Of a stretch of 35,497 nt of DNA, positions 18,108 to 27,614 are shown piece by piece; position 1 is the stretch's first letter, and each line of letters opens with the position of its first letter. The position numbers were made by a program, and so were the translations under genes. The stretch covers positions 1 through 35,497 of the forward strand of contig AUXH01000139.1 of assembly GCA_000482145.1 (NCBI GenBank), given 5' to 3'. Under the pieces are notes generated by a model, which had not been told where the DNA came from, searched no databases, and worked only from the letters and a program-made list of their open reading frames with translations. This DNA is from Strigomonas culicis. Taxonomy: Eukaryota; Euglenozoa; Kinetoplastea; Trypanosomatida; Trypanosomatidae.

Positions 18108-21100
18108 ATGTTCAACGCCGATGTCACCTCCTTCTACGCTCTCCACCATCCCTCGCCAAGCGCCGGCAGTCGTCCCACCGCACTGTCGAAGCCCGCCTCC
18201 CGCGGCGGGGCCTCCGTGGTCACCAGCGTGCATCGACAACCGGCACCGCCGCGGGAGCGGGGCGGGCGGCCGGCAGCCGTGCAGCTCGCGGTGCCGCTGC
18301 CGGCCGGCCCGCGCGGCTACACCTCTCTGCTGGACTACCCACACCTGCTGCAGACGGGGTGGCGGCGCGCGAAGCAGCACCTCACGAGCCACCACCGCGA
18401 CGTCGCCGTCCCACTGCTGCCGCGGCGGGTGAAGGACGGTCTGGGGGGGCAGCAGCGGCGGCAGCAGCAGCGGGGCGCGGACCCGTGCGAGCTTGCCCTC
18501 AGCCACACGATCTACTCCTCCCCCAGCGCAGGCCGCCGCCCCACCACCCACGCGAGCCCCGGCTCGCATAGTATCAACGAGATGCTGGTCCACCTGGCGC
18601 GGCAGCGGCGCGACCAGCAGCAGCAGCTCCAGCTGCAGCCGCGCCACCGCCCGCCGCCGCACCCCTACGCGATGGCGGCCGCGCCGCACCCATCGACGCC
18701 GCGGGCCACGCAGCACGGCAGCGACAGCGCGCACCGCCCGCCGCCGCACACGGCCACCGCCGGCGAGCTCGTCGCGCAGCTGGAGATGGAGGCGACGCGG
18801 ACCCCGCTGTGGCAGCGGCACTCGGCCGGCCTGGTGGTGCCCGGCCTGCAGCGGCCACTGCCGCAGCGCGAAGAAGAGGAGGAGGAGGACGAGGGGCGGG
18901 CCACGGTGCACCGCCACCGCTGCCCGCCGCAGTCGCACCTGAGCTACACCCAGAACACGTACAAGCCGCACCCACAGCACCACTTCCACAACGCGGCGAC
19001 GCCGGAGTGGCCTCGGTCCGGCGGCGGCCGGCGCGCGCCGTCGTCGGCGGCGGCCTCTCCTATCCCCTCCACCGCCGCCGCGCCGCGCTCCCTCTATGAC
19101 TACTACTGTCAACAGCAGCAGCAGCAGTCTCAAGGAACGGGTGGTGCTCACCCCGGCGAGGAGGACGCGCCGGTCGAGCCCCGCCCGTCCTGTGCGCTCC
19201 CGCACGGGAAGGACTATGTGCGCGAGTTCCAGCGCAAGCAGCGGGAGCTGGAGCAGCTGCTGCGCGAGGAGGCGGAGGAGGCGGAGGGGGCCGCCCACCG
19301 CCCCGTGCCGCAGCCCCACGCGCCGGCGGGGCGGCACAGCAGCACCTCGCCGCTGGTGCCGCGGCCGGACGCGGCGGCCGCCCGCCAGTCGGCGAGTGGG
19401 AAGCGGGTGTCCTTCGACCCCTCCGCCGACCGCGTCCACCGCGCGGCGGGCGGCAGGCAGCCCTCCGCCGCCAGCTCCACCTCGTACTCCTTCTCGCCGT
19501 CCGTCTCCTCACTGCATGCGTCCTCGCAGCGCTCCTCCGGCCGCGGGCCGCAGCGGCTGCCGCACCCCGCCTCGATCTGCTCTCGCGCCGCGTCGCTGTC
19601 GCTGTCGCCCGTCGCGCGCCACGAGACGCAGCAGCGGCGTAGGCCGCCCTGCCGGCGCGCGGCCTCGAGCGGCGTGCCGGCGGCGCGGCTGCAGCTGCAG
19701 CTGCAGTGCGCAGCCGCCGCCGCCGCCGCCGCGGAGGGGGAGGTTGACCTGCTGGCCGAGGCGCTCCGCAACCACTCCATCGTCGGCATCGACGAGGCCG
19801 GCGAGCTGCTCTACGGCCCCTCCTCGCGCGCGGAGCCGCCCGGCCGCTCCCCCTCGTGGGAGCCCTCGCAGGAGCGCGACGCCGACTGCTACGCCTCCCC
19901 GCGCGGCGGGTACTGTCCGATGGACGCGCGCGTGCTGGCCCGCCCGCAGGACGTCACGGCGGCCTACCCGGCGCCGGGGGACGACGCCGCAACGCCCGCC
20001 GGCGAGCCGTCGGCGCTCGACGCGGTGAAGCGAACGCAGTGCTTTCCGGACCGCCTGTACGCGAGCCCGGACAGCGCGGCCGACGACGACGTGGCGGTGG
20101 GCGGCGGCGCCACGCCCCTCCTAGCGCCGCGACTGTCCAGCTCCTTCCTCTGCGTGCGGGAGAGCATGCGCCTGTGGCCACACGACGCCCTCCCACCACA
20201 CCACCCCCCGCAGCCGCCGACGTCGGACGAGGACGAGGGGAGTGAGGGTGAGGCGACCGCCGGGCGGCGAGGCAAGCGGCTGCCCACGCGCTGCTCCGTG
20301 TCTTCGATCGGGCAGCGGCAGCGGCGCCGTCGCCGCCGCCCGCCGCCGCGGATGTCCGACTCTGCCTCACTGCAGTGGATGGCGGCGCGGCGGCTCTCCT
20401 ACGGCGGGGCCCGCCCCAGCCTCGGCGAGGCGGCGGAGATGGACAGCGGGCTGCTCGTTCTGACCGCGCCGCAGCGGCCCACGCGCTTGTCGTGGGCGCC
20501 GCCGGCCAAGCGCCTGCCGCGCCTCGCCGGCCGCGGCCGCGGCAGCGGCCCCGCCGGGGGGGGCGACCAGGACGTGGCGGGCCGCCTCAGCTACGCCTCG
20601 AGCAGCGGCCGGCCGTCGGCCCGCCGCTCCGTCGCGCTGCGGTTGCGCTTCTCGACCAGCACGACCCTCACCGCGAACACGGCGACGCACGCGGACGCCC
20701 ATCTCGGCAGCAGCGGCCATGCCTCCACGACGGAGAGCAGCGGCACCGTGTGGGACAGCGCGCGCCGCAGCGGCACGTGCCACGCCCACCCGCTGCGCTG
20801 GTCGCAGGACGCCTACGTGCTGGAGCTGCCGCTGTCGCTCACGCCGTCCACGCGGTCGGAGGATGCCGCGCAGCCCTCGCCGCTCTCCAGCCGCACGGCC
20901 ACAAGTGCGCGGGAGCGGCGCAGCGGCACGCCCCCGGGTGCCCTGTCGCTCCCGCGGCGCAGCCCCTCGCTGCCCGCGCCGCAGTGGCAGGCGGACCCGG
21001 GCGCCGCCAGGGCGGCCGGAACACTCCATCACAACAACAAGGAGAACGCGGATGCGACGCCGGAGCGGCTGCGGCCGGCTGCGGCTTCGGCACCCCGTCC

Positions 21101-21239
21101 GTGTGCGCGCAGCAGCAAGAAGCAGCCGGAGGACGCGAGCAGTCACTGTGCGGCCTGGCAAGGGAGGCGAGAAGAGGAGGAGGCGGCGGGCGAAGGGCAG
21201 GAGGTCTCATGCGCTCTGCCTCTGTCAACGGTTGTATGA
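18108..21239 (+). CDS. Disordered 1043-residue protein with RVxF and KEN motifs
   Basis: I do not recognise a family. The protein is dominated by Ser, Pro, Arg, Ala, His and Gln and is probably largely disordered. It has no membrane helix. One short helical, charged patch occurs at about 365-395 (EFQRKQRELEQLLREEAEEA). Two linear motifs stand out. KRVSFD at 432-437 fits the RVxF docking consensus for protein phosphatase 1. KEN at 978-980, in the context NNKENADATPERL, matches the APC/C KEN-box degron. Many SP and RxxS sites could be phosphorylated. Together these suggest a regulated, cell-cycle- or cytoskeleton-linked scaffold, but short motifs occur by chance in such sequences. ATG 18108 is the first after the splice region. 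The frame stays open for 3.1 kb with no frameshift, and other frames and the antisense strand are also long-open only because of the high GC content. Confidence 0.7.
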   Translation: MFNADVTSFYALHHPSPSAGSRPTALSKPASRGGASVVTSVHRQPAPPRERGGRPAAVQLAVPLPAGPRGYTSLLDYPHLLQTGWRRAKQHLTSHHRDVAVPLLPRRVKDGLGGQQRRQQQRGADPCELALSHTIYSSPSAGRRPTTHASPGSHSINEMLVHLARQRRDQQQQLQLQPRHRPPPHPYAMAAAPHPSTPRATQHGSDSAHRPPPHTATAGELVAQLEMEATRTPLWQRHSAGLVVPGLQRPLPQREEEEEEDEGRATVHRHRCPPQSHLSYTQNTYKPHPQHHFHNAATPEWPRSGGGRRAPSSAAASPIPSTAAAPRSLYDYYCQQQQQQSQGTGGAHPGEEDAPVEPRPSCALPHGKDYVREFQRKQRELEQLLREEAEEAEGAAHRPVPQPHAPAGRHSSTSPLVPRPDAAAARQSASGKRVSFDPSADRVHRAAGGRQPSAASSTSYSFSPSVSSLHASSQRSSGRGPQRLPHPASICSRAASLSLSPVARHETQQRRRPPCRRAASSGVPAARLQLQLQCAAAAAAAAEGEVDLLAEALRNHSIVGIDEAGELLYGPSSRAEPPGRSPSWEPSQERDADCYASPRGGYCPMDARVLARPQDVTAAYPAPGDDAATPAGEPSALDAVKRTQCFPDRLYASPDSAADDDVAVGGGATPLLAPRLSSSFLCVRESMRLWPHDALPPHHPPQPPTSDEDEGSEGEATAGRRGKRLPTRCSVSSIGQRQRRRRRRPPPRMSDSASLQWMAARRLSYGGARPSLGEAAEMDSGLLVLTAPQRPTRLSWAPPAKRLPRLAGRGRGSGPAGGGDQDVAGRLSYASSSGRPSARRSVALRLRFSTSTTLTANTATHADAHLGSSGHASTTESSGTVWDSARRSGTCHAHPLRWSQDAYVLELPLSLTPSTRSEDAAQPSPLSSRTATSARERRSGTPPGALSLPRRSPSLPAPQWQADPGAARAAGTLHHNNKENADATPERLRPAAASAPRPCARSSKKQPEDASSHCAAWQGRREEEEAAGEGQEVSCALPLSTVV

Positions 21240-21756
21240 CGCGCGAATGACGAATGCAATAGAGAGGAAATCGTAATAATAATAATTCAAAAATAAAAAC
21301 CTTGTACCCCACCCACCCTAGATATTCACTTGTTTTTTTTTTCTTTTCTTTTTTTGAGATCTATAAAAATAATCTTTATTGATTCACGGGTCAAAAAAAA
21401 TGACTGTAGCGTCAATGAAGTACCTGTACTGTTCCTTCACCATCACCCCCACAATAATCTCCTTTGGGACAAAATGCTCTTCTCTTTGAAGAAGAAAAAA
21501 AGATAACGATAATAGTGGTAACCGCACTTGGCGCTTCCCCACACACGACACTATTTCCCTCTTTCCTGTTATTTTCTGTCTCATAACTTTTCTTTTTTGT
21601 TTGCTTATGTGTCAGAAGAAAAATCCAGGCACATCGTAATTTTGTTGATTAGTTCATTATGCCGTTTTACGTTTAACTGTTCACAGAGAATAATCAAATT
21701 AAAAAGAAAAAGGAAGGTTGTTTTGAAACGTTGTACCACCATCGTAAACCGCAGTG
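21240..21756. other. AT-rich intergenic spacer
   Basis: No gene is seen. Poly-T and poly-A stretches, a short ATA repeat near 21275 and the splice tract of the next gene are present. Confidence 0.7.
21553..21615 (+). promoter_or_regulatory. Spliced-leader acceptor for the 669-residue protein
   Basis: A long T/C-rich tract ends in GTGTCAG, with AG at 21614-21615, giving a 5' UTR of about 141 nt. Later AGs before the ATG lack a comparable tract. Confidence 0.5.
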
Positions 21757-23766
21757 ATGCAGGAACCCGATGGAGACGCTTCTGAATCGCCACCGCGCGA
21801 AGTGTCCACTCACGATGCGGAGGAGGTCTGCGCCCCCTCCACACTGCCCGAGGCTGCGGCGCGGAGCCGCCGGATCCCGTCCGACGCGGAGGACTTGTTC
21901 CATGCCCTCTTCACACTCCCGCGGGGCGCGGAGGCGTACCTGCCGACGCTGGGTTGGATCGACACGCAGCCGCCTGGCACGTGGCCGCGGGTGACCCTCA
22001 CGCTCACGACGCCGCCCGCCTTGGGGCAGCTCTTCTGCTGCGTGGAACACGTGTCGCGAGTGATCTTCGGCGCGCCGCAGGACCGGCGGCAGCGCATGAC
22101 GCGGACGCCGCACGGCGCGCGGCGGCGGCGCGCCCCGCAGGACCGGTACCGGCGGCGGCTGCTGCGGTACTACACGCGCCACTGGCTCACCGGCGGGGAC
22201 GGCGCGGAGGTGGACGGCACGACGCGCCCCCGCGGCCGCAAACGCGCCCGTGCGGGAGAAGAGGAGGAGGAGAGTTCTCCGCTGATGCACCCCAACGCGG
22301 ACCGCGAACTGTTTTTCTACGTCACCCTCTCCCCCGCGGACGGCGAAGGGCCGGCCGCGGGGGAGAGGGTGACGCTGCCCGAGGCCGCACGCCAGCTGCA
22401 GGGCGACCAGCAGCGCGCGCTGCGGTCGGCAGACTACTTTTGGATCATCGTGGACAACGCCTTCTACGCTGTCCCCGCCGCGCACCCGTACGTCCGCGTG
22501 GACTGTCGCGCGTACGAGCGGGCTCTCCACGCCGCGCGGCTCCTCTACGCGGCGCCGCCTCACTGTACGCTGCGCGTGCTGCTCGCGGATGGCACGGTCC
22601 CTGTGGTGCAGGAGCGCACCGCAGACCTCTTCGTCGAGACGCTCGGCGCGCTGCGGCGGCGGTGGGTCCATTTGCAGACGATCTTGCGGCGGGTGCGGGC
22701 ACACGCCGTCGCGCTCCGCGCCACGCTCGGCGCCACCATCGCCGTCGGCTCGCCCGGGGACGCGGCGGCCACGCGCTTCTTCCAGCAACTCCAGCACGCC
22801 ATCCACGACCTCCAACGTATCTCGCACTACTACGCTTGCCTCGTCGCGGCGCAGCCGGTGTCGCCGGCGCTGCTGCGGCGGCATCGGTACGACAGCGGCA
22901 GGACGGCGACGCGGCAGCGCGCGTACGAGGCCGGGATGGCCGCCGCCACCGCCTGGCGCCACGCACAGGCCGCGCTGCAGGCGCACGACCGCGAGGCGGA
23001 CGGCGCCTGCGACTATACAGAGCGCGCTGCGGTGAATCGGTCGGAGCCGCTCTCGCCGCTAGCGGTGGTGCTGCTGCCGCCGCCGCCGGGAGAGGCCTCG
23101 ACTGCCGCACCCGACACCTACGAGGTGCGCGTACACCCCTATCATGTCTATCGCACTTGCTACTTCGCGGGCGAACACCTCTGCCTGACCCACTACGATG
23201 CCACGAACAGTCCTGCGGGGTGCGGAGACGGCGGCGGCATCGGCGGCACCGCGGTGGTGCGCGTGGGAACGCACCGGGTGCCCGGTGCGTCGAGGGATGA
23301 CGGCATGGCCGTGGAGGGGGCGGCGCGCGGCACTGCTGCCGGCGTTCTACCCGCAAGCACGGAGGGGGCTCTGCTGGACGGGCTCACTCGGTCGGCGGAT
23401 GCGCCGCAGGACGCGGATGGGACACAGGAAGAGGCACTGTCAGACGCGGAGAAGGCGTTCTACCAAACGCTCATCGCCTTCGAGGACAAGGCCATCCAGA
23501 GGTACACAGACAAATGGTGGGGCGCCGGCCGGCCAGACGGTGCGGTGGTGGGCGTGCGGTGGGCAAGCCTGAGGCGGCAGAAGCTGGCGCACCCGCGCTC
23601 CCCTCTCACTTCGCGAATGGAGCGGCAGCGGCGCGCGGTGATGGATGGGGAGAGCGCGCTGCAGCGCCGGAGCGTGGCGCAGTACTACACACTGGCGCCG
23701 TCGGTGTCTTCCCTCTTTTTACAGAAGGCCATGACGAAGCCGAACGAAGCGAAGATCGTTATTTAG
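21757..23766 (+). CDS. Unrecognised 669-residue protein
   Basis: No known domain is evident. The start is the ATG at 21757; the GTG codon just before it is not used in this lineage. The N-terminal 45 residues are polar. A folded-looking region follows (about 45-110: WIDTQPPGTWPRV, LGQLFCCVEHVSRVIFG) with aromatic and hydrophobic residues in a beta/alpha pattern. A strongly basic stretch (about 110-145) and a basic/acidic linker (about 165-180) come next. The central part (about 185-400) contains likely helices with Arg/Ala-rich heptads (FVETLGALRRRWVHLQTILR) and a Tyr-rich segment. A further compact part (about 440-480) has YEVRVHPYHVYR and several Cys/His. The C-terminal 100 residues contain AFYQTLIAFEDKAIQRY and end in a basic, Ser-containing tail. 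No signal peptide or membrane helix is visible. A lineage-specific protein is likely; I assign no function. Confidence 0.7.
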   Translation: MQEPDGDASESPPREVSTHDAEEVCAPSTLPEAAARSRRIPSDAEDLFHALFTLPRGAEAYLPTLGWIDTQPPGTWPRVTLTLTTPPALGQLFCCVEHVSRVIFGAPQDRRQRMTRTPHGARRRRAPQDRYRRRLLRYYTRHWLTGGDGAEVDGTTRPRGRKRARAGEEEEESSPLMHPNADRELFFYVTLSPADGEGPAAGERVTLPEAARQLQGDQQRALRSADYFWIIVDNAFYAVPAAHPYVRVDCRAYERALHAARLLYAAPPHCTLRVLLADGTVPVVQERTADLFVETLGALRRRWVHLQTILRRVRAHAVALRATLGATIAVGSPGDAAATRFFQQLQHAIHDLQRISHYYACLVAAQPVSPALLRRHRYDSGRTATRQRAYEAGMAAATAWRHAQAALQAHDREADGACDYTERAAVNRSEPLSPLAVVLLPPPPGEASTAAPDTYEVRVHPYHVYRTCYFAGEHLCLTHYDATNSPAGCGDGGGIGGTAVVRVGTHRVPGASRDDGMAVEGAARGTAAGVLPASTEGALLDGLTRSADAPQDADGTQEEALSDAEKAFYQTLIAFEDKAIQRYTDKWWGAGRPDGAVVGVRWASLRRQKLAHPRSPLTSRMERQRRAVMDGESALQRRSVAQYYTLAPSVSSLFLQKAMTKPNEAKIVI

Positions 23767-23990
23767 TAGCAGCAAAACGTCGCGGCTGTCGTGTCAACTG
23801 AATGCGTTTTCGTCGTACCTCGGAGTGAGAAAGAAAAGAAAAAAATAAAGAAGGGAAGAGATGTTTCTTGTTTTGTTTTTGTTTTTGTTTTTTTTTTCTT
23901 CCTATCAGACGTTGATGGCAGCAATGATATATGATAATGGTGTGAGGAGAGAGCAGTATCCCCACGAGAGCAAAAGAAAAAGGCACATCA

Positions 23991-24015
23991 CTTTTTTTTT
24001 CCTTCTTTAATCAAG
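23991..24015 (+). promoter_or_regulatory. Spliced-leader acceptor for the CCCH gene
   Basis: The tract C(T)9CCTTCTTT leads to TCAAG, with AG at 24014-24015. The 5' UTR would be 49 nt. Confidence 0.7.
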
Positions 24016-24064
24016 TCCATTTAGATTGAATTAGTTTAGAAGAAGGACGAAGCGCCAAACACCC

Positions 24065-24727
24065 ATGTCAACGAAACGACCTCGCGAGGAAGACGCCACG
24101 GGGCCCGCCAGCAGCGGCACCAGCTACCACCAGCTCTACGGTCACCAAGGGGCGCACCCCACCGACCCGAATTATCTTTTCTTCCGCGCGAGCCCCGCGA
24201 TGCTCTTCCTGCTCCGCGGCGCACAGGAGGCACCCTACGCGGGGGTCACGCGCCACACCATTGCGGCGGTCGCGCAGCCGCAGGACTACGGCCTGCGCCC
24301 GGCGCCGGTGCTTTCGCTCCGTGCCCTCGTGCATTTCTACGAGCGCATGAACCACCAGTGCGGCATCGACGTGGCGGTGCCGCAGCAGCTGGAGCTTCTC
24401 AGCCTCGGCGCGCACGCGCACGGGGGGCAGGGGCTGTCGTACAAGAAGGGGGCCACGGGGGGCGTGGCGAGCACGGGTGGTGGTGGTGGTGGTCGCGCGG
24501 CGCCGGCGCCGGCGGCCGTGCCGCCGCACCGCCTGTGCAACTTCTACAACACGAAGGAGGGCTGCCGGCGCGGCGCTGAGTGCGAGTATCTGCACGTCGA
24601 TCGGGACGGGCACATCGTGTCGCGCAGCGGCAACAGCGGCGGCAGCAGTCAGACGAGCAGAGGGGCGGGAGGGGGGGGCGGTGCCGCCACCGCGTTGGAA
24701 CTGCTGCGAAGCTTGAAGAAGAAGTAA
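24065..24727 (+). CDS. Single CCCH zinc-finger protein
   Basis: This 220-residue protein has one C-x8-C-x5-C-x3-H zinc finger at C158, C167, C173 and H177, the class that binds RNA. In trypanosomatids, where transcription is polycistronic, such ZC3H proteins commonly control mRNA stability and translation, so a post-transcriptional regulatory role is the likely inference. The N-terminal 130 residues include a moderately conserved-looking block (about 35-120: NYLFFRASPAMLFLLRG, LSLRALVHFYERMNHQC) that may be a separate interaction domain. A Gly-rich run (about 138-145, encoded by a GGT repeat) joins it to the finger. The C-terminal tail is Ser/Gly-rich and ends in LLRSLKKK. No second finger is present, so RNA binding might need a partner or dimerisation. 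Confidence 0.85.
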   Translation: MSTKRPREEDATGPASSGTSYHQLYGHQGAHPTDPNYLFFRASPAMLFLLRGAQEAPYAGVTRHTIAAVAQPQDYGLRPAPVLSLRALVHFYERMNHQCGIDVAVPQQLELLSLGAHAHGGQGLSYKKGATGGVASTGGGGGGRAAPAPAAVPPHRLCNFYNTKEGCRRGAECEYLHVDRDGHIVSRSGNSGGSSQTSRGAGGGGGAATALELLRSLKKK

Positions 24728-25143
24728 TGAAATACTTTTTTATTATTATTTACAACAAGAAAACAGAATAAATATACGTGTATGTGGGACGTTATAGTGT
24801 ATGATGAGCGGCAAAAAATGTACATCTATGTAGTTATTTTGTTTCGGTTTGTTTTCGGTATTTGTTTATTGATGTTTTGGCTTCTCTCTCTCTCTCTCCG
24901 TTTCTCTTTCTCTTCATCCATTTTTTTTTTTTGTATTCACTGAAGTCTACTACTGCAAACCAAAGAAAAGAGAAAAGAAAGAGAAGCAAAAAAAAAAAAG
25001 AGCATCTTCACGAACTTGTTAAGTTCTTCGCATTGCTCTCGTTTTATTATTTCACCTTTTCTTTTTTTTTATCTATTGTTATCATTAGACACCACTGGTC
25101 TCGTCTATAATCTCTTTTTTTTCATTTTTTATTCATCATATCG
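24728..25143. other. AT-rich intergenic spacer
   Basis: No gene is seen. It contains a (CT)n stretch near 24882-24898, poly-T, poly-A and the splice tract for the FLA1-like gene. Confidence 0.7.
25051..25088 (+). promoter_or_regulatory. Spliced-leader acceptor for the FLA1-like gene
   Basis: A T-rich tract leads to ATCATTAG, with AG at 25087-25088, giving a 55-nt 5' UTR before ATG 25144. Confidence 0.65.
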
Positions 25144-26841
25144 ATGGCGTTTCTCTCGTCCACGCAAAGGAAGAAGAGTAGCCGCAGCCTCGCGGCCGCC
25201 CTCGTGCTCGCGCTGCTGTTCGTCGCTGTTGCCAACGCGGATGTCTTTGACGCCCCGACAACCGTGACGGATGACGGTTACTTCTACACTATTTTCGTGA
25301 GCAGTGGTTCCGTGACAGATATCTCCTCGGACGGCGCCAACCAGACCGGCCGCTTCTGCAACCCCGGCCGCAGTGGCACGCGCTCGGAGAACCTCGACGC
25401 CGTTTTTCCGGAGTCCTGCAACGGCGGCAGCACCATCCGCATCGTGAATGAGTCCGGTATTTTCAAGCTGGCTGGCAGCTTCTCGAACATCGGCTCGGCG
25501 AACTCCATTGACGGCGACAAAGTCACCTTCGGCGGCAACAGCGCCGGCTCCACCGTCAACGGCGTCACGTACACGGCGGACTACTACTACTTTGCCGACA
25601 CGAACAACAACCTCGTGCGCCGCGTGAGCAAATCGGGCGCCACGACAACGTACCTGCAGGACACGAGCGGCACGAACCTCTCCTCCCCGCTGACGCTGAC
25701 CTCCAACACAAAGACGACGAGTAGCACGCGCATGTACGTGGCGAACAGCGGTCAGACAGCCACCGGCACCACGTCGACGCTGCAGCTGGACGACTCGAAC
25801 GGCTCCCCCGTCACGACCACCCTCGCCGGGCTGAACGGCAAGCAGATCGCTGGCCTCACACTCGGCGACAGCATTCTGTACTACCTGACGTCGAGCGGGG
25901 AGATTGGCTCCATCACGCTCACCGGCACGCAGACGACGAAGGTGCTGGCCGCCAGCTCCACCACGTCGTTCGCCTCCTCCACCGCCACGTCCATCGTGTA
26001 CAGCAACAATAAGGTGTACTACATTAGTGCGACCAACCAGATCCGCTCCATCACGACGAACGAGGCGACGCCGACGCTGAAGGTGGAGGTGACGTGGCCC
26101 TTCGCTTCCGACGCCACCCTCCGCATGCTGATCGCCCGCGAAATCAACGGCGAGAACGCCGACAACGCCGACAACTTCTACATCCTGACGGAGGGGAGCG
26201 TCTATGTGTTCTCGACGCAGGTCGTGTATCCGGTGCTGACGCCCGTCAACAAGCGCAGTGAGGCGATTATCGGGTTCCCCTCGGACTCGGTGCCCGCGAG
26301 CGAAAACTGCCTGATGGCGCAGGTGTTCTACCACATGCGGCAGGACGTCGCAGCCGCCTACGCGACGACGGACTACTACTCGCAATTTGCGCCGCTCAAT
26401 GATACGAGCTACACCGTCTACGGCACGGCCAACGTGAGTGGGTGGTGCAACAACATCTCCAGCGACAACAGCAAGGACCACACCATCGACCTCCTGGCGT
26501 ACCGTGGGCCGTCGAAGGTGAACGCGACCGGTACGATGACACCGCTGGTGGAGTCGCCGTGGACCAACACGCGCGCCTATCTGGCCGAGCTCCAGGCCAG
26601 CGGACAGAACCTCTCCAGATTCTGCCTCATCAAGTGCAGCTCGTTGGACGAGTGCAAGAGCCTCACCTTCGACCCCTCCTTGTGCATCGACTATGTGAAG
26701 GACAAGGCCTGTGACAGCGTGTGCCAGGGTGCCATCGCCGCCTCCATCATCCTTGGTGCGGCTGGCATCTCCCTCATCGTTCTTATGATCCTCAGCCCCA
26801 CGAACCTCTTTACGGCGCTCGTGATGCTGCCCATCATTTAA
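25144..26841 (+). CDS. FLA1: FLA1/GP72-like flagellum attachment glycoprotein
   Basis: This 565-residue protein has an N-terminal signal peptide (basic start, hydrophobic core at about 16-30, likely cleavage after Ala32) and one strong hydrophobic helix near 530-550, so most of it is extracellular. The ectodomain is rich in Ser, Thr, Asn and Gly with many N-glycosylation sequons (NQT, NES, NDT, NVS, NIS, NAT). It shows repeated short beta units of the YYYFADTNNNLVRRVS type, as in NHL-like propellers. A cysteine-rich part (about 493-526) precedes the membrane helix. Size, architecture and the neighbouring FLA1BP-like and EndoG genes fit FLA1/GP72, which links the flagellum to the cell body at the flagellum attachment zone. 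The assignment rests on architecture and remembered synteny. The C-terminus is unusual: after the helix only a short, largely hydrophobic end remains. A second helix or a lipid-anchor signal is possible. Confidence 0.75.
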   Translation: MAFLSSTQRKKSSRSLAAALVLALLFVAVANADVFDAPTTVTDDGYFYTIFVSSGSVTDISSDGANQTGRFCNPGRSGTRSENLDAVFPESCNGGSTIRIVNESGIFKLAGSFSNIGSANSIDGDKVTFGGNSAGSTVNGVTYTADYYYFADTNNNLVRRVSKSGATTTYLQDTSGTNLSSPLTLTSNTKTTSSTRMYVANSGQTATGTTSTLQLDDSNGSPVTTTLAGLNGKQIAGLTLGDSILYYLTSSGEIGSITLTGTQTTKVLAASSTTSFASSTATSIVYSNNKVYYISATNQIRSITTNEATPTLKVEVTWPFASDATLRMLIAREINGENADNADNFYILTEGSVYVFSTQVVYPVLTPVNKRSEAIIGFPSDSVPASENCLMAQVFYHMRQDVAAAYATTDYYSQFAPLNDTSYTVYGTANVSGWCNNISSDNSKDHTIDLLAYRGPSKVNATGTMTPLVESPWTNTRAYLAELQASGQNLSRFCLIKCSSLDECKSLTFDPSLCIDYVKDKACDSVCQGAIAASIILGAAGISLIVLMILSPTNLFTALVMLPII

Positions 26842-27596
26842 AAAAAAAAGCAAATGGCAGTGTAGAAAAGTGCCGATTCTGGATACCTCAACACACGCAC
26901 AACAAAAAAAAAAAGCAAATGCATGTATATATATATATATATATATATAATTATTATTATAATAATGTATGTTTACAAAGAAAAGGAAAAGAGAAGTAAT
27001 TTGAGTTTCTGCGCATTGTTTACGCATTCATAGTACAATCGTACCTGTCCGAGATGTTCTTACTTCTTTTTTTCGTTGTATTGATAAACCTGTTCGGTTA
27101 TGATTGTTTGTTTTCTGTATTTTTTTTTTCATTAGAGCTAATTCACTGTTTTTTTTTTCGGTTTGTTTGATTTTGTTTTGGATTTCTGTTGGATTTCGTT
27201 TTTTCCTCACGATGTCAAGTTTTTTTTATATATATCAGTACTGAAGTCCAATCATAGTTGTTTTATGACTTATGTTTCTTTTTTGATTATTTTCATTATA
27301 TATATATCTGAATAAAAGCAAATAATGAGAGAGAGAGAAAAGACTGTTGTATACAGCAGATCGCGCTCTCCATCGTAATACGTGCATATGCTTATCTTTC
27401 CATGAACTGAACGCATCCTCCTTACCTCGATCTCTCTCTATCTATCTCTATCTATCTATCTCTCTTTCTTTCTCTCTCTATATATATATATAAATGTATA
27501 CCTAGTATTACTTTGTCTCAGTAGATAAGTACACCGCTTCAGTTTTTTTTTTATTTCCACTTCACTTCCTCTTCTTTTGTGTGCTCCCTTTGTTGG
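26842..27596. other. AT-rich intergenic spacer with TA run
   Basis: No gene is seen. It carries a TA run at 26926-26949 followed by TTA units, poly-T runs and a CT/CTAT-rich stretch at about 27430-27480 before a TA run. It separates the two flagellum-attachment genes. Confidence 0.7.
26926..26949. repeat. (TA)12 microsatellite
   Basis: Twelve TA units in the 3' flank of the FLA1-like gene are followed directly by TTA-type repeats. Confidence 0.9.
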
Positions 27597-27614
27597 ATGG
27601 CACAATCTTTCAAG
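27543..27614 (+). promoter_or_regulatory. Spliced-leader acceptor region of the FLA1BP-like gene
   Basis: A long pyrimidine-rich tract spans about 27543-27594. The first AG after it is 27613-27614, which lies inside the frame begun at ATG 27597. AGs before the tract are at 27520-27521 and 27541-27542. Use of AG 27613-27614 would make ATG 27666 the first start codon. Confidence 0.5.

Noticed and set aside
17979..19439. Long minus-strand frame across the start of the disordered gene
   Set aside because: It is antisense to a GC-rich gene and extends into AT-rich spacer; no domain is seen and no minus-strand gene is supported elsewhere.
23269..23290. Inverted repeat with 10-bp arms and a 2-bp centre inside the 669-residue gene
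   Set aside because: It sits in GC-rich coding sequence, where such hairpins arise easily, and no regulatory context is visible.
25129..27027. 632-residue minus-strand frame opposite the FLA1-like gene
   Set aside because: The sense frame has signal peptide, sequons and membrane helix. The antisense product is His/Arg/Val-rich and its first part is encoded by TA-repeat spacer.
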